A DNA stretch of 64,000 bases from Streptomyces barringtoniae (GTDB lineage: Bacteria > Actinomycetota > Actinomycetes > Streptomycetales > Streptomycetaceae): the NCBI RefSeq assembly GCF_020819595.1, contig NZ_JAJHNP010000002.1:62001-126000 (forward strand). The letters run 5' to 3'. Numbering within the stretch: position 1 is the stretch's first letter; every line of letters starts with the position of its first letter. Positions 14,083-24,400 of this stretch are shown piece by piece. The notes below the pieces were generated by a model. The model searched no databases. It was not told the DNA's origin and saw only the letters and a program-made list of their open reading frames with translations. The position numbers and the translations under genes were made by a program.

Positions 14083-17000
14083 ATGACCTCGCCTGTGCGC
14101 CCCCATGACCTCGTCCTGTGCCTCACCCCCTTCGGAGAACCCGACGCCGGTCTCACCGCCGCGGCCTGCGCCGCCGGGGCGCTCGGCATCCTCGACCTGG
14201 GCATCGGGGACCGGAGATCCCGGGAGGCGCTGTCCCGGCTGAGACGATCCGCGCCGGGGCCCTTCGGGGTACGGGTGACGGGGCGCTGCGCACTGACCCC
14301 GGCCGAGGCCGGCGACGCCCCCGACACCGTGGTCCTCACCGCCGACGCGAACTGGTCTGGGTCCGAACTCCCCTCCGCCTGCCGCGTGTTGGCGGAGGTC
14401 ACGGACATCCGCCAGGCGCACGCGGCCGTGCGCGCAGGTGCCCAGGGGCTGATCGCCCGCGGCGGCGAGAGCGGCGGCCGGGTCGGCGAGCTGAGCACCT
14501 TCGTCCTGCTGCAACAGCTGCTGTCCGACGAGGAGTCGCGCCGCCTCCCGGTCTGGGCCTGCGGCGGCATCGGCCCGCGTACGGCGGCGGCCGCGGTGGC
14601 CGGCGGTGCCGCCGGAGTGGTCCTCGACAGCCAGCTGGCCCTGCTCGCCGAGTCGGGGCTGCCCGAGACGGTCCGTTCCGTGCTGCGCACCCTGGACGGC
14701 TCGGAGACCGTGGTGCTGGGCGGCCACCGGGTACTACGGCGCCGGGGACCGGACGCCCCCCGCCCGCCGGCCGACGACCCCGGGGCGGTCGCACCCCTGC
14801 TGGGCGCGGACGACCTGCGCGGCAGGCTGCTGCCGGTGGGCCAGGACGGCTTCCTGGCCGCCCGGTTCGCCGAACGGTTCGGGGACCTACGGCGGTCGGT
14901 GCGCGAGGTGGCGAAGGCGATCGACGGCGTGGCCGACGGCGGAGCGGCCACGGCACTGCGACCGGACTCGGCCATGAGCCGGGCGCTCGGGACCCGGCTC
15001 CCCGTCGCGCAGGGCCCCATGACCCGGGTCAGCGACCAGGCGGGCTTCGCCGCGGCCGTCGCCGCGGACGGGGCGCTGCCGTTCCTGGCGCTGGCCCTCG
15101 CCGACGGCGCGCGGACCCGGTCGATGCTCACCGAGGCGCGGGCCGTGCTGGACGGGCGGTCCTGGGGCGTCGGCGTGCTCGGCTTCGCCCCCGAGGAGAC
15201 CAGGAACGCCCAGCTGGACGCCGTACGCGAACTGCGGCCCACACACGCGATCATCGCCGGCGGACGGCCCGCCCAGGCCGAGACGCTGGAGCGGGCCGGG
15301 ATCCGCACCTACCTGCACGTGCCCTCGCCGGGACTGCTGCGGCAGTTCCTGGACGCAGGCGCGCGCCGGTTCGTGTTCGAGGGGTCCGAGTGCGGCGGTC
15401 ATGTGGGGCCCCGGGCCTCCTTCCCCCTCTGGGAGGCCCAACTCGCCGTACTGCAGGACTTCCTGGACCAGGCCGACGATCCGACCGCCCGGCGGCTGGA
15501 GGTGTTCTTCGCCGGCGGCGTCCACGACGAGCGGTCGGCGGCGATGGTCGCGGCCCTGGCCGCACCGCTCACCGCCCGGGGCGCCGCCGTCGGCCTGCTC
15601 ATGGGCACCGCCTACCTGTTCACCGAGGAGGCCGTCGCGCACGGCGCCGTCCGGCCCGTCTTCCAGCGGCAGGTGCTCACCGCCACCACGACCACCCTCC
15701 TGGAGACCGCCCCCGGCCACGCCACCCGCTGTGTCCCGAGCCCCTTCACCGGTGACTACCGTGCGCACGAGGCCGCTCTCCGCGCGCAGGGGCTGACCGA
15801 CCGCGAGGTCTGGGAACAGCTGGAACGGCTCAATGTCGGCCGGCTGCGCATCGCCAGCAAGGGCGTCGAGCGCCGAACCGACGGCGCGTTGGCGACCGTG
15901 GACGAGGAACGGCAGCTCACGGACGGCATGTTCATGGCCGGCGAGGTCGCCGTCCTGCGCTCGGCGACCACCACCCTGGCGGACCTGCACCGCTCGGTCA
16001 CCGACGGCGCCGCCGATCTGCTGACGCGGCGGGCCGCCCACCCGAGCGCCGGGGCCTGCGCCGCCGAGCCGGAGCCGCCCGCACCGCTGGACATCGCCAT
16101 CGTCGGCATGGCCTGCATGTTCCCCCAGGCCCCCGACCTCGCCGCCTTCTGGTCCAACATCGTCGGCGGCCGCGACGCCGTCACCGAGGTGCCGTCCGAA
16201 CGCTGGGACCCGGCCGTGCACCACGCGGCCGGCACCACGGCGTCCAAGTGGGGCGGATTCCTGCCCCGCATCCCCTTCGACCCGCTGCGCTACGGCATCC
16301 CGCCCGCCTCCCTCGGCAACATCGAGCCCGTCCAGCTGCTGTCCCTGGAGGCGGCCCGCCGGGCGCTGGAGGACGCCGGATACGGCGAGCAGGGGCGGGA
16401 GTTCGACCGCACGCGAACCTCGGTCGTCTTCGGCGCCGAGGCGGGCAGCGACCTGTCCAACGCCGTCACCCTGCGCGCCGTACTCCCGTCGTACTACGGC
16501 ACGGTGCCCGACGGGCTGGACGGGCAACTGCCCCGGCTGACCGAGGACTCCTTCCCCGGCATGCTCGCCAACGTCATCTCCGGCCGGATCGCCAACCGGC
16601 TGGACCTCGGCGGCGCCAACTTCACCGTCGACGCCGCGTGCGCCTCCTCCCTCGCCGCCCTCGACGTGGCCTGCAAGGAACTCGTCTCCGGCACCAGTGA
16701 CCTCGTGCTGTGCGGCGGCGCCGACCTGCACAACGGCATCAACGACTACGTCCTGTTCTCCTCCGTCCACGCGCTCTCCCCGACCGGGCGCTCCCGCGCC
16801 TTCGACTCCCGCGCCGACGGCATCGCCCTCGGCGAGGGCGTGGCCTGCCTGGTCCTCAAACGGCTCGCGGACGCCGAACGTGCCGGCGACCGGATCTACG
16901 GCGTGGTCAAGGGCCTCGGCTCCGCCAGCGACGGCCGCTCCCTCGGCCTCACCGCACCCCGCCCCGAAGGCCAGCGGGCGGCCCTGGAGCGGGCGTACCG

Positions 17001-20000
17001 CAACGCCGGTGTCTCGCCCGCGGACGTCGGCCTGGTCGAGGCGCACGGCACCGGCACGGTCGTCGGCGACCGCACCGAACTCACCGTGCTCAGCGAGGTG
17101 TTCACCGAGGCGGGCGCGCAGGCGGCCGGCTGTGCGCTCGGCTCGGTCAAGTCGCAGATCGGTCACACCAAGTGCGCCGCCGGCCTCGCGGGCCTCATCA
17201 AGACCGCCCTCGCCCTCCACACCGGTGTCACCCCGCCCACCCTGCATCTGGAGCGGCCCAACCCGGCCTGGGCGGAGGGCGACAGCCCGTTCGTCTTCCA
17301 CACCCGCGCCCGGCCCTGGACGGCACCGGCCGCCGAACGCCTGGCCGGCGTGAGCGCGTTCGGCTTCGGCGGCACCAACTTCCATGCCGTGCTGGCCGCT
17401 CACGCCGACGCCGCACCGCCCCGCCGGTCTGTGGACGCCTGGCCCGCCGAGCTGTTCCTCTTCCGGGGCCGGGACACGGCGGCGGCCCATCGGCAGGCCG
17501 CGGAGCTCCTCCGGGCCGCCGAGACCGACGGCCACCCCTGGCGCCTGCGCGACCTCGCCCTCGCCGCGGCCCGCCGCGCCGACACCTCACACGAACCGGT
17601 ACGGGCCGCGCTCGTGGCCCGCGACACCGACGAACTCACCGGCCAACTGCGACGGCTCCTCGCGGGCGAGTGCGATCCGGCCGCCGGGATCCACGTGGCG
17701 GATGCGGTGGGGGAGGCGGGGGAGGACGGCACCGCGGGTGCGGGTGCGGGTGCGGGTGCGGATGCGGTACGGGGCGCGGGCGCGTATCCGGCGCGAGGCG
17801 GGCTGTCGGCTCGGGTGGAGGAGGGCTGCGCGGGCTCGGTGGAGGGGGGTGGCACTGGGTCGGGGGAGCTTGGCGTCGCGGGTCTGGTGGAGGGGGGTGG
17901 CGCTGGGTCGGGGGAAGTCGGCGTCGCGGCTCTGGTGGAGGCAGGTGGCTCGGGTCTGGCGGAGCGTGGCGTCGACAGGCTGGTGGAGGGTGGCGGCGCG
18001 GACCGGGTGGAGGGCGGAGTCGAGGACCCGGTGGAGCGTGGCTTCGCGGGTCCGGTGGAGACGGGTGGCGCGGACCGGGTGGAGCGTGGCGTCGAGAGCC
18101 TGGTGGAGGGCAAGGCCGCGGAGCCGATGGATGGCAGGGTCGCGGCGTCGTTGGATGGCGGAGGCGCGGCGTCGGTCGAGGGCAGGTTCGCGGCGTCGGT
18201 GGACAGCGGGGGCGGCGGCCCGGTGTCGGGCAAGGTCGCCCTTCTCTTTCCCGGGCAGGGCAGTCAACGTCCCGGGATGCTCGCCGAGCTCCTGGTCCAC
18301 CTTCCCGAGCTGCGGTACTACCTGGACCTCGGTCGCGCGCACGCCGACGCCGTCCACCCGCCCGCCGCCTTCGACGAGGCCGCGCGGGAGCGCCGGCGGG
18401 CCGCCCTCACCGATACCCGGGCCGCGCAGCCCGCCCTCGGCATCACGGGCCTCGCCGCCCACGCCTTCCTCACCTCGGCCGGGGTCCACCCCGACCAGGC
18501 CGCCGGGCACAGCTACGGCGAGCTGGTCGCCCTCGCCGCGGCCGGCGCCCTGGACCCCGAGACACTGCTGCAGCTGAGCGCCGAGCGGGCCGGCGCGATC
18601 CTGGCGGCGGCGGGCGACGACCCGGGCACCATGGCCGCCGTCGGCGCCGGCGCCGAGACCGTCGTACGCACCCTGCGCACGACCGGCGCACCCGCCTCCG
18701 TCGTCGTCGCCAACCTCAACTCACCCGAGCAGACGGTGGTTTCCGGACCGACGGCGGATGTCGAGACGGCCGTACGGCTGCTGCGCGACACCGGAATCGG
18801 CGCGCGGCGCATCCCCGTGGCCTGCGCCTTCCACAGCCCGCTCGTGGCCGCTGCAGGGGAGCGGTTCGCCAAGGTTCTCGCGGACAAGACGGTCCGGGCC
18901 CCCGAGTTCCCCGTCTGGGCCAACCGCACCGCCGCGCCCTATCCGTCCGACCCCGACGAGGTGCGCGCCGGACTCGCCGCCCAGATCGGCGCCCCCGTCG
19001 CCTTCGCCGCCCAGATCGAGGCCATGTACGAGGCGGGCGCCCGCGTCTTCGTCGAGGCGGGCCCCGGCACGGTCCTCACCCGGCTCGTCGCACGGATCCT
19101 CGGTGACCGCCCGCATCGCACCGTCGCCTGCGAACCGGACGCCGGCAGCGGCCTGCGCGGCTGGCTCGACGCCCTCGCCCGGCTCGCCGTCGCCGGACAG
19201 CCCGTGCGCACCGCCTGGCTCCTGCGGGGGCGCGACGCCGTCGACGCGCTGCGCGGCCCGGCACCGAAACGGCCCGGCTGGACGGTCGACGGACACCTCG
19301 TCCGCACCGCCGACGGAGCACTCCTGCCCGGTGCCCTCGCACCGGCCCGACGAGTCGTGGAGACGACCGTGACCACCGACCAGCCGTACGGCGCCCCGGC
19401 CGACCGGGACGCGCTCATCTCCGAATTCCTGCGCACCAGCCGGGAGATGATCGCGGCCCAGCGCGACGTCCTGCTGACCTACTTCGGCGCGTCGCCCGGC
19501 GCCACACCGCCGGCGCCGGTTCCGGCCGTACCGGTTCGCCAGTCGGTCGCACCTGAATTGCCGCCGGTGGAAGCGGAGTTGCCCGAGCCGAACGGCGAGC
19601 CGGACGGCGAAGTGCCGGTCGCCGACATCGAGCGGGTCGTCCTGGAGATCATCAGCGAACGCACCGGCTACCCCGTCGACATGATCGAGCCCGACCTCGA
19701 CCTGGAGGCGGACCTCAGCATCGACTCGATCAAGCGGGCCGAGATAGCGGGCGAACTCGCCAAGCGGCTGGGCATCGCGGGCGGCGCCGAGGTTCTGGAG
19801 GACGCCGAACTGGAGGAGCTGGCCAAGGCGCGTACGGCCGCGGCCGTGACGGGGTGGCTGACGGCGCGGGTGGGGGCGCGGTCCGGCGTCGCGGGAGGGT
19901 TGCACGAGGAGTCCGGCACCGGTGACCGGGAACCGGCCGAAGCGGCGTACCCCCTGACGGCATACACCCCCGTCCCCGGCGTCCCGCCCCGGCGCTGCGA

Positions 20001-21477
20001 GTTGCGTCCGGTGCCCCTCCCGGAGCCAGAGCCGGCTGTCGGCGAAGGCGGAGGCGGAGGCGGAGGCCACGCCCTGTCCGGCCGGCGTTTCGCCCTCCTC
20101 GGCGACGGTGCGGGCGTGGCGGCGGAGGTCGCGGCGCGGCTCGCCGAGCACGGTGCCGAAGCCGTGGTGCTCGACGCGGGCCACCTCCTCACCGCGGCCG
20201 ACGGCCGGGTCGACGGTGCGGTGTACCTCGGCGCACTGCCCGGCCCCGACCTCCCGGTGCTGCCGGACGCCTTCCCGGTGCTGCGCGCGGCGCTCGCCCA
20301 GAGCCCGAGCCGACTGCTCGCCCTGCGGGCCGCCGATCCTGCGGGTGCTCACCGGGCGGCGGGACTGGACGGCTTGTTCCGCAGCGTCGGCCGTGAGTAC
20401 CCGGACCTGCTCGCCCGGGTCGTCGCCGTCGCGGACACCGCCCCCGCGGCCGTCGCCGACGCCCTGCTCGCCGAGCTGCGGGCGCCCGAACCGGCCCCCG
20501 TCGTCCTGCGTACGGCGACCGGTGTCAGGCACGGCCTCACGCTGGTGCCCGCGCCTCTCGGCCCGCTTGCCGCCACCGGCGCCGGACCAGCCGGGGACGG
20601 TGCCGCCGAGGCGGCCGCGCTCGGCCTCGACCGGGATTCCGTAGTCCTGCTGGTCGGCGGCGCCCGCGGCATCACCGCGAGGTTCGCTGCCACGCTGGCC
20701 GGCGCCTGCCGGTGCCGTATCGACCTGCTGGGCCGTACGCCCGCGCCCGACGCCCCCGAGGACCCGCACACCGCCGCCGCGCGCACCCCCGTCGAGCTGC
20801 GGGCGGCGCTCGCCGCGCGGCCGGGTGCACCCGGTCCCGCCGGGATCAATCGGGCCGCCGCCCTGATCCTCGCCCAGCGGGAGATCACCGCGACCCTCGT
20901 GGAACTCCGCGCACTCGGCAGCGAGGCCCGCTACCGCTCGGTGGACTTCCGGGACCGGGACGCCGTCCTGCGGGCGGTCAAGGAGACCCACGCCGAACAC
21001 GGCCGCCTCGACGGGGTCGTCTTCGCCGCGGGGGTCATCGAGGACCGGCTGATCGCCGACAAGACCCCCGAGTCCTTCCAGCGGGTCTACGGCACGAAGA
21101 CGGCCGGCGCCGCAGCGCTGTTCGCCGCCCTGGACGACCTGCCGGGCGTCCCCGCGTTCACCGTGCTGTTCGGCAGCATCGCCGCCGTGCTCGGCAACCG
21201 GGGCCAGTCCGACTACGCCGCCGCCAACGACGCCCTGGAGACCCTCGGCGCCGACTGGGCCGCCCGTACCGGCGCTCGCGCGCTGACCGTCCACTGGGGG
21301 CCCTGGGCGCCGTCCGTGACGCACGGCGGCATGGTCGGCGCGGAACTCGGCCGTGAGTACGCCCGGCGCGGGATCGAGCTGATCGACCCCGACGAGGGCA
21401 CCGCGGCCCTGCTGCGGGAGCTCGCCTGGGGCGAACCGTCCGTCCGCGCCGTCGTCTACACCGCATCGGGCTGGTGA
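14083..21477 (+). CDS. Multidomain PUFA/glycolipid-type synthase 1: NPD-NPD-KS-AT-ACP-KR
   Basis: A 2464-residue iterative synthase. Residues 1-250 and ~300-560 are two tandem 2-nitropropane-dioxygenase-like (PfaD-type, FMN) enoyl-reductase barrels. The second has the full EGSECGGHVGP motif (~432-442); the first has GGESGGRVG, lacking the histidine. The KS (~668-1105) carries Cys853 (DAACASS), His988 (EAHGTG) and His1028 (GHTKCAAG). A Gly/Val/Glu repeat linker (~1207-1384) precedes the AT with FPGQGSQRPGM, Ser1477 (GHSYGE) and His1584 (CAFHS, malonyl-like). The ACP has Ser1882 in LSIDSIKRAEI, the PfaA-type signature. The KR (~2180-2464) has VGGARGIT, Ser2365 and Tyr2378 (QSDYAAAND). ATG 14083 has GGAG 4 nt upstream. 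It ends one base before synthase 2. Confidence 0.93.
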   Translation: MTSPVRPHDLVLCLTPFGEPDAGLTAAACAAGALGILDLGIGDRRSREALSRLRRSAPGPFGVRVTGRCALTPAEAGDAPDTVVLTADANWSGSELPSACRVLAEVTDIRQAHAAVRAGAQGLIARGGESGGRVGELSTFVLLQQLLSDEESRRLPVWACGGIGPRTAAAAVAGGAAGVVLDSQLALLAESGLPETVRSVLRTLDGSETVVLGGHRVLRRRGPDAPRPPADDPGAVAPLLGADDLRGRLLPVGQDGFLAARFAERFGDLRRSVREVAKAIDGVADGGAATALRPDSAMSRALGTRLPVAQGPMTRVSDQAGFAAAVAADGALPFLALALADGARTRSMLTEARAVLDGRSWGVGVLGFAPEETRNAQLDAVRELRPTHAIIAGGRPAQAETLERAGIRTYLHVPSPGLLRQFLDAGARRFVFEGSECGGHVGPRASFPLWEAQLAVLQDFLDQADDPTARRLEVFFAGGVHDERSAAMVAALAAPLTARGAAVGLLMGTAYLFTEEAVAHGAVRPVFQRQVLTATTTTLLETAPGHATRCVPSPFTGDYRAHEAALRAQGLTDREVWEQLERLNVGRLRIASKGVERRTDGALATVDEERQLTDGMFMAGEVAVLRSATTTLADLHRSVTDGAADLLTRRAAHPSAGACAAEPEPPAPLDIAIVGMACMFPQAPDLAAFWSNIVGGRDAVTEVPSERWDPAVHHAAGTTASKWGGFLPRIPFDPLRYGIPPASLGNIEPVQLLSLEAARRALEDAGYGEQGREFDRTRTSVVFGAEAGSDLSNAVTLRAVLPSYYGTVPDGLDGQLPRLTEDSFPGMLANVISGRIANRLDLGGANFTVDAACASSLAALDVACKELVSGTSDLVLCGGADLHNGINDYVLFSSVHALSPTGRSRAFDSRADGIALGEGVACLVLKRLADAERAGDRIYGVVKGLGSASDGRSLGLTAPRPEGQRAALERAYRNAGVSPADVGLVEAHGTGTVVGDRTELTVLSEVFTEAGAQAAGCALGSVKSQIGHTKCAAGLAGLIKTALALHTGVTPPTLHLERPNPAWAEGDSPFVFHTRARPWTAPAAERLAGVSAFGFGGTNFHAVLAAHADAAPPRRSVDAWPAELFLFRGRDTAAAHRQAAELLRAAETDGHPWRLRDLALAAARRADTSHEPVRAALVARDTDELTGQLRRLLAGECDPAAGIHVADAVGEAGEDGTAGAGAGAGADAVRGAGAYPARGGLSARVEEGCAGSVEGGGTGSGELGVAGLVEGGGAGSGEVGVAALVEAGGSGLAERGVDRLVEGGGADRVEGGVEDPVERGFAGPVETGGADRVERGVESLVEGKAAEPMDGRVAASLDGGGAASVEGRFAASVDSGGGGPVSGKVALLFPGQGSQRPGMLAELLVHLPELRYYLDLGRAHADAVHPPAAFDEAARERRRAALTDTRAAQPALGITGLAAHAFLTSAGVHPDQAAGHSYGELVALAAAGALDPETLLQLSAERAGAILAAAGDDPGTMAAVGAGAETVVRTLRTTGAPASVVVANLNSPEQTVVSGPTADVETAVRLLRDTGIGARRIPVACAFHSPLVAAAGERFAKVLADKTVRAPEFPVWANRTAAPYPSDPDEVRAGLAAQIGAPVAFAAQIEAMYEAGARVFVEAGPGTVLTRLVARILGDRPHRTVACEPDAGSGLRGWLDALARLAVAGQPVRTAWLLRGRDAVDALRGPAPKRPGWTVDGHLVRTADGALLPGALAPARRVVETTVTTDQPYGAPADRDALISEFLRTSREMIAAQRDVLLTYFGASPGATPPAPVPAVPVRQSVAPELPPVEAELPEPNGEPDGEVPVADIERVVLEIISERTGYPVDMIEPDLDLEADLSIDSIKRAEIAGELAKRLGIAGGAEVLEDAELEELAKARTAAAVTGWLTARVGARSGVAGGLHEESGTGDREPAEAAYPLTAYTPVPGVPPRRCELRPVPLPEPEPAVGEGGGGGGGHALSGRRFALLGDGAGVAAEVAARLAEHGAEAVVLDAGHLLTAADGRVDGAVYLGALPGPDLPVLPDAFPVLRAALAQSPSRLLALRAADPAGAHRAAGLDGLFRSVGREYPDLLARVVAVADTAPAAVADALLAELRAPEPAPVVLRTATGVRHGLTLVPAPLGPLAATGAGPAGDGAAEAAALGLDRDSVVLLVGGARGITARFAATLAGACRCRIDLLGRTPAPDAPEDPHTAAARTPVELRAALAARPGAPGPAGINRAAALILAQREITATLVELRALGSEARYRSVDFRDRDAVLRAVKETHAEHGRLDGVVFAAGVIEDRLIADKTPESFQRVYGTKTAGAAALFAALDDLPGVPAFTVLFGSIAAVLGNRGQSDYAAANDALETLGADWAARTGARALTVHWGPWAPSVTHGGMVGAELGREYARRGIELIDPDEGTAALLRELAWGEPSVRAVVYTASGW
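17735..18235 (+). repeat. Repetitive linker coding sequence in synthase 1
   Basis: A GGTGCG hexanucleotide run (about 17735-17770) is followed by ~30-bp imperfect repeats encoding variants of a ten-residue V-E-x-G-G-x-x-x-V-E pattern. It links KS and AT and is probably disordered. Confidence 0.7.
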
Positions 21478-21478
21478 C

Positions 21479-24400
21479 ATGTCGACACGTCAAACTCCTG
21501 TCGCCGTCGTCGGGATGGCGGTGCTGCTGCCCGGAGCCCCGGGCCTCGACGCCTACTGGCGCAACCTGCGTGACGGAGTCGACGCGATCAGCGACGTCCC
21601 GGCGGACCGCTGGGACGCCGATTACTACCGGCCCGGCTCGGACACCGGACCCGCCGCCCCCGACTGGATCTACTGCCGGCGCGGCGGATTCGTGGACGGC
21701 CTCGCCGAGGTGGACGTCACCCGGTACGGCATCATGCCCGCCTCGGTGCCCGGCACCGAACCCGACCAGTTGATCGCCCTCGACGTGGCCGCCGCAGCGC
21801 TCGCGGACGCCGGCGGCGAGGAACGGCTCCCGGCTCGGGACCGGATCGGCGTGGCTCTGGGCCGTGGCGGCTATCTGACCCCCGGCCTGGTCCGCCTCGA
21901 CCAGCGCGTGCGCACGGCCGGACAACTCACCCGCACCCTGGGCGAGTTGTTACCCGATCTCTCCGGGGCCCAACTCGACCGCATCCGCGCGGCGTTCACC
22001 GAACGACTCGGTCCCGACACCCCGGAGTCCGCGATCGGCCTGGTCCCGAACCTCGCCGCCTCCCGCATCGCCAACCGGCTTGACCTGCGCGGCCCCGCCT
22101 ACACCGTGGACGCGGCCTGCGCCTCCTCCCTGGTCGCCGTGGACCAGGCGGTCACCGCACTCACCACCGGCCGCTGCGACCTGATGCTGGCCGGGGGAGT
22201 GCACCACTGCCACGACATCACGCTCTGGAGCGTCTTCGCCCAACTGCGCGCCCTGTCGCCGAGCCAGCGCATCCGCCCCTTCCACCGCGACGCCGACGGC
22301 ATCCTCATCGGCGAGGGCACGGGCGTCGTCGTACTGAAGCGGCTCGCGGACGCCGAACGCGCCGGCGACCGGGTGTACGCGGTGATCCGGGGCACGGGCG
22401 TGGCCAGCGACGGCCGTACGGCGGGGCTGGTCGCACCGGACCCGGGCGGGCAGGCCAGAGCCGTGCGCCAGGCCTGGCGGGCCGCCGGGCTCGACCCCGC
22501 CGCCCCGGACTCCCTCGGCCTGCTGGAGGCGCACGGCACGGCCACCCCTGCCGGAGACGCGGCCGAACTCACCACGCTCACCGAGGTGTTCGGGCCCAGA
22601 CGGGGAAAAGACCGTTGCCCCGTCCTCGGCTCGGTGAAGTCGATGATCGGCCACACCATGCCCGCCGCGGGGGTCGCCGGTCTGGTGAAGGCCGCCCTCG
22701 CCGTCCACCACGGCACTCTCCTGCCCACTCTCCATTGCGACGACCCCCACCCCGCCCTCGCCGCCACCCGCTTCCGCACACTGGAGCAGGCCCGCCCCTG
22801 GGAGACGGACGCCCGGCAACCGGTCCGCCGGGCCGCCGTGAACGCCTTCGGCTTCGGCGGGATCAACGCCCATGTGGTGCTGGAGGAGGCGCCGGGGGGT
22901 CGTTCGGTGCCGGGGGAGGCACGGTGCGCGCCCTCGCCCCGGCCGCAGGCTGCGCGGGCGGGGGCCGCAGGTGCAGGTGTGGCATCGGCGGGCGTGCCGC
23001 GCGCAGATGTGGCGACGGCGGTGACTCCGCGTGCAGATGAGGCGACGGCGGTGGCCCCGCGTGCAGATGTGGCGACGGCGGTGGCTCCGCGTGCAGATGA
23101 GGCGTCTGCGAACGCCGCGTGTGTCTCTTCCGCGCCGTCGGAGGTCGCTCCGGCCAGTCCGGTGTCGGAAAGGACGCCCGGCCCGGAGCCGGCCCCGGTC
23201 CCGGCTCCGGCCTCGGCGCCGGCCCCGGCCTCGGCTCCCGCCTCAGCCCCGGACCCAGCCCCGGCCCCGGCCCCGACGTCGGCCCCCGCCCCCGCCCGCG
23301 TCGCCGAGCCCGAGCGGATCCTCCTGCTGGCCGCTGACGGCGTGCCGGATCTCGTCGCCCTCCTGCGCGCCGACGACTCGGCCGTCCTTGCCGCCGGACT
23401 CGACCCGGACCTGTCGCACCCCGACGCCGGCCCGGTCCGCCTCGGGATCGTGGCCCCGACCGCCAGGCGGCTCGCGCTGGCGCGCCGGGCCGTCACCAAG
23501 GGGCGCGCCTGGCACGGCCGTAGCGATGTGTGGTTCCGGCCGGGCCCGCTGCTCGGTCCCGTCGGCGGCGGCAGATCGGCGTTCGTCTTCCCCGGCCTGG
23601 AAGGCGACTTCACACCCCGCACCGACGACATCGCCGCCCACTTCGGCCTCACCCCGCTGCCCGGCACCGACGTCCGGGTCGGTGACGTCGGACGGCACGG
23701 CTTCGGGGTCGTCGGTGTGGGCCGCCTGCTGGACCGGGCGCTGCGCGGCATGGGTGTCCTACCGGACGCGGTGGCCGGACACAGCGTCGGCGAGTGGACG
23801 GCCATGGTGGCCGGCGGGCTCTACGCGCCGGACCAAGTGGACGCGTTCATGGCCGGGTTCGACCCGGACACCGTCACCGTCCCCGGTCTGGCCTTCGCCG
23901 CCCTCGGCACCTCCGCCGCGCACGTCCGCGGCCTGCTCGCCGAGTCCTGGGCCGGCTCCGGGATCGTGCTCTCGCACGACAACGCGCCCCGCCAGTCCAT
24001 GGTCTGCGGGCCCGGCGCGGCGGTCGAGGAGTTCGTACGGTCCCTGCGCGCGCAGGGTGTGATCTGCCAGGTGCTGCCCTTCCGCTCCGGATTCCACACG
24101 CCGATGCTGGAGCCGTACCTCGCGCCCATCAAGGAGGCCGCCGACCGCTTCCGGCTCCACCCGCCGACCGTTCCGGTGTGGTCCGGGTCGACCGCCGCGC
24201 CCTTTCCCCAGGCCGAGCGGGCGGTGCGCGAGCTGTTCGTGCGGCATCTGCTGGAACCCGTCCGCTTCCGCGAGCTGACCGAGGCCCTGTACGCCGCCGG
24301 GCACCGCGTGTTCGTCCAGGTGGGCCCCGGCCGTCTCACCTCCCTGATCGCCGACACCCTGGGCGACCGCGACCACCTGGCCGTCGCCGCCAACGCGCCC

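Noticed and set aside
14887..17535. Long minus-strand frames inside synthase 1 (and similar ones at 18721-21480 and 24680-26929)
   Set aside because: They mirror conserved synthase codons in complementary frames, show no recognisable domain and have no plausible starts.
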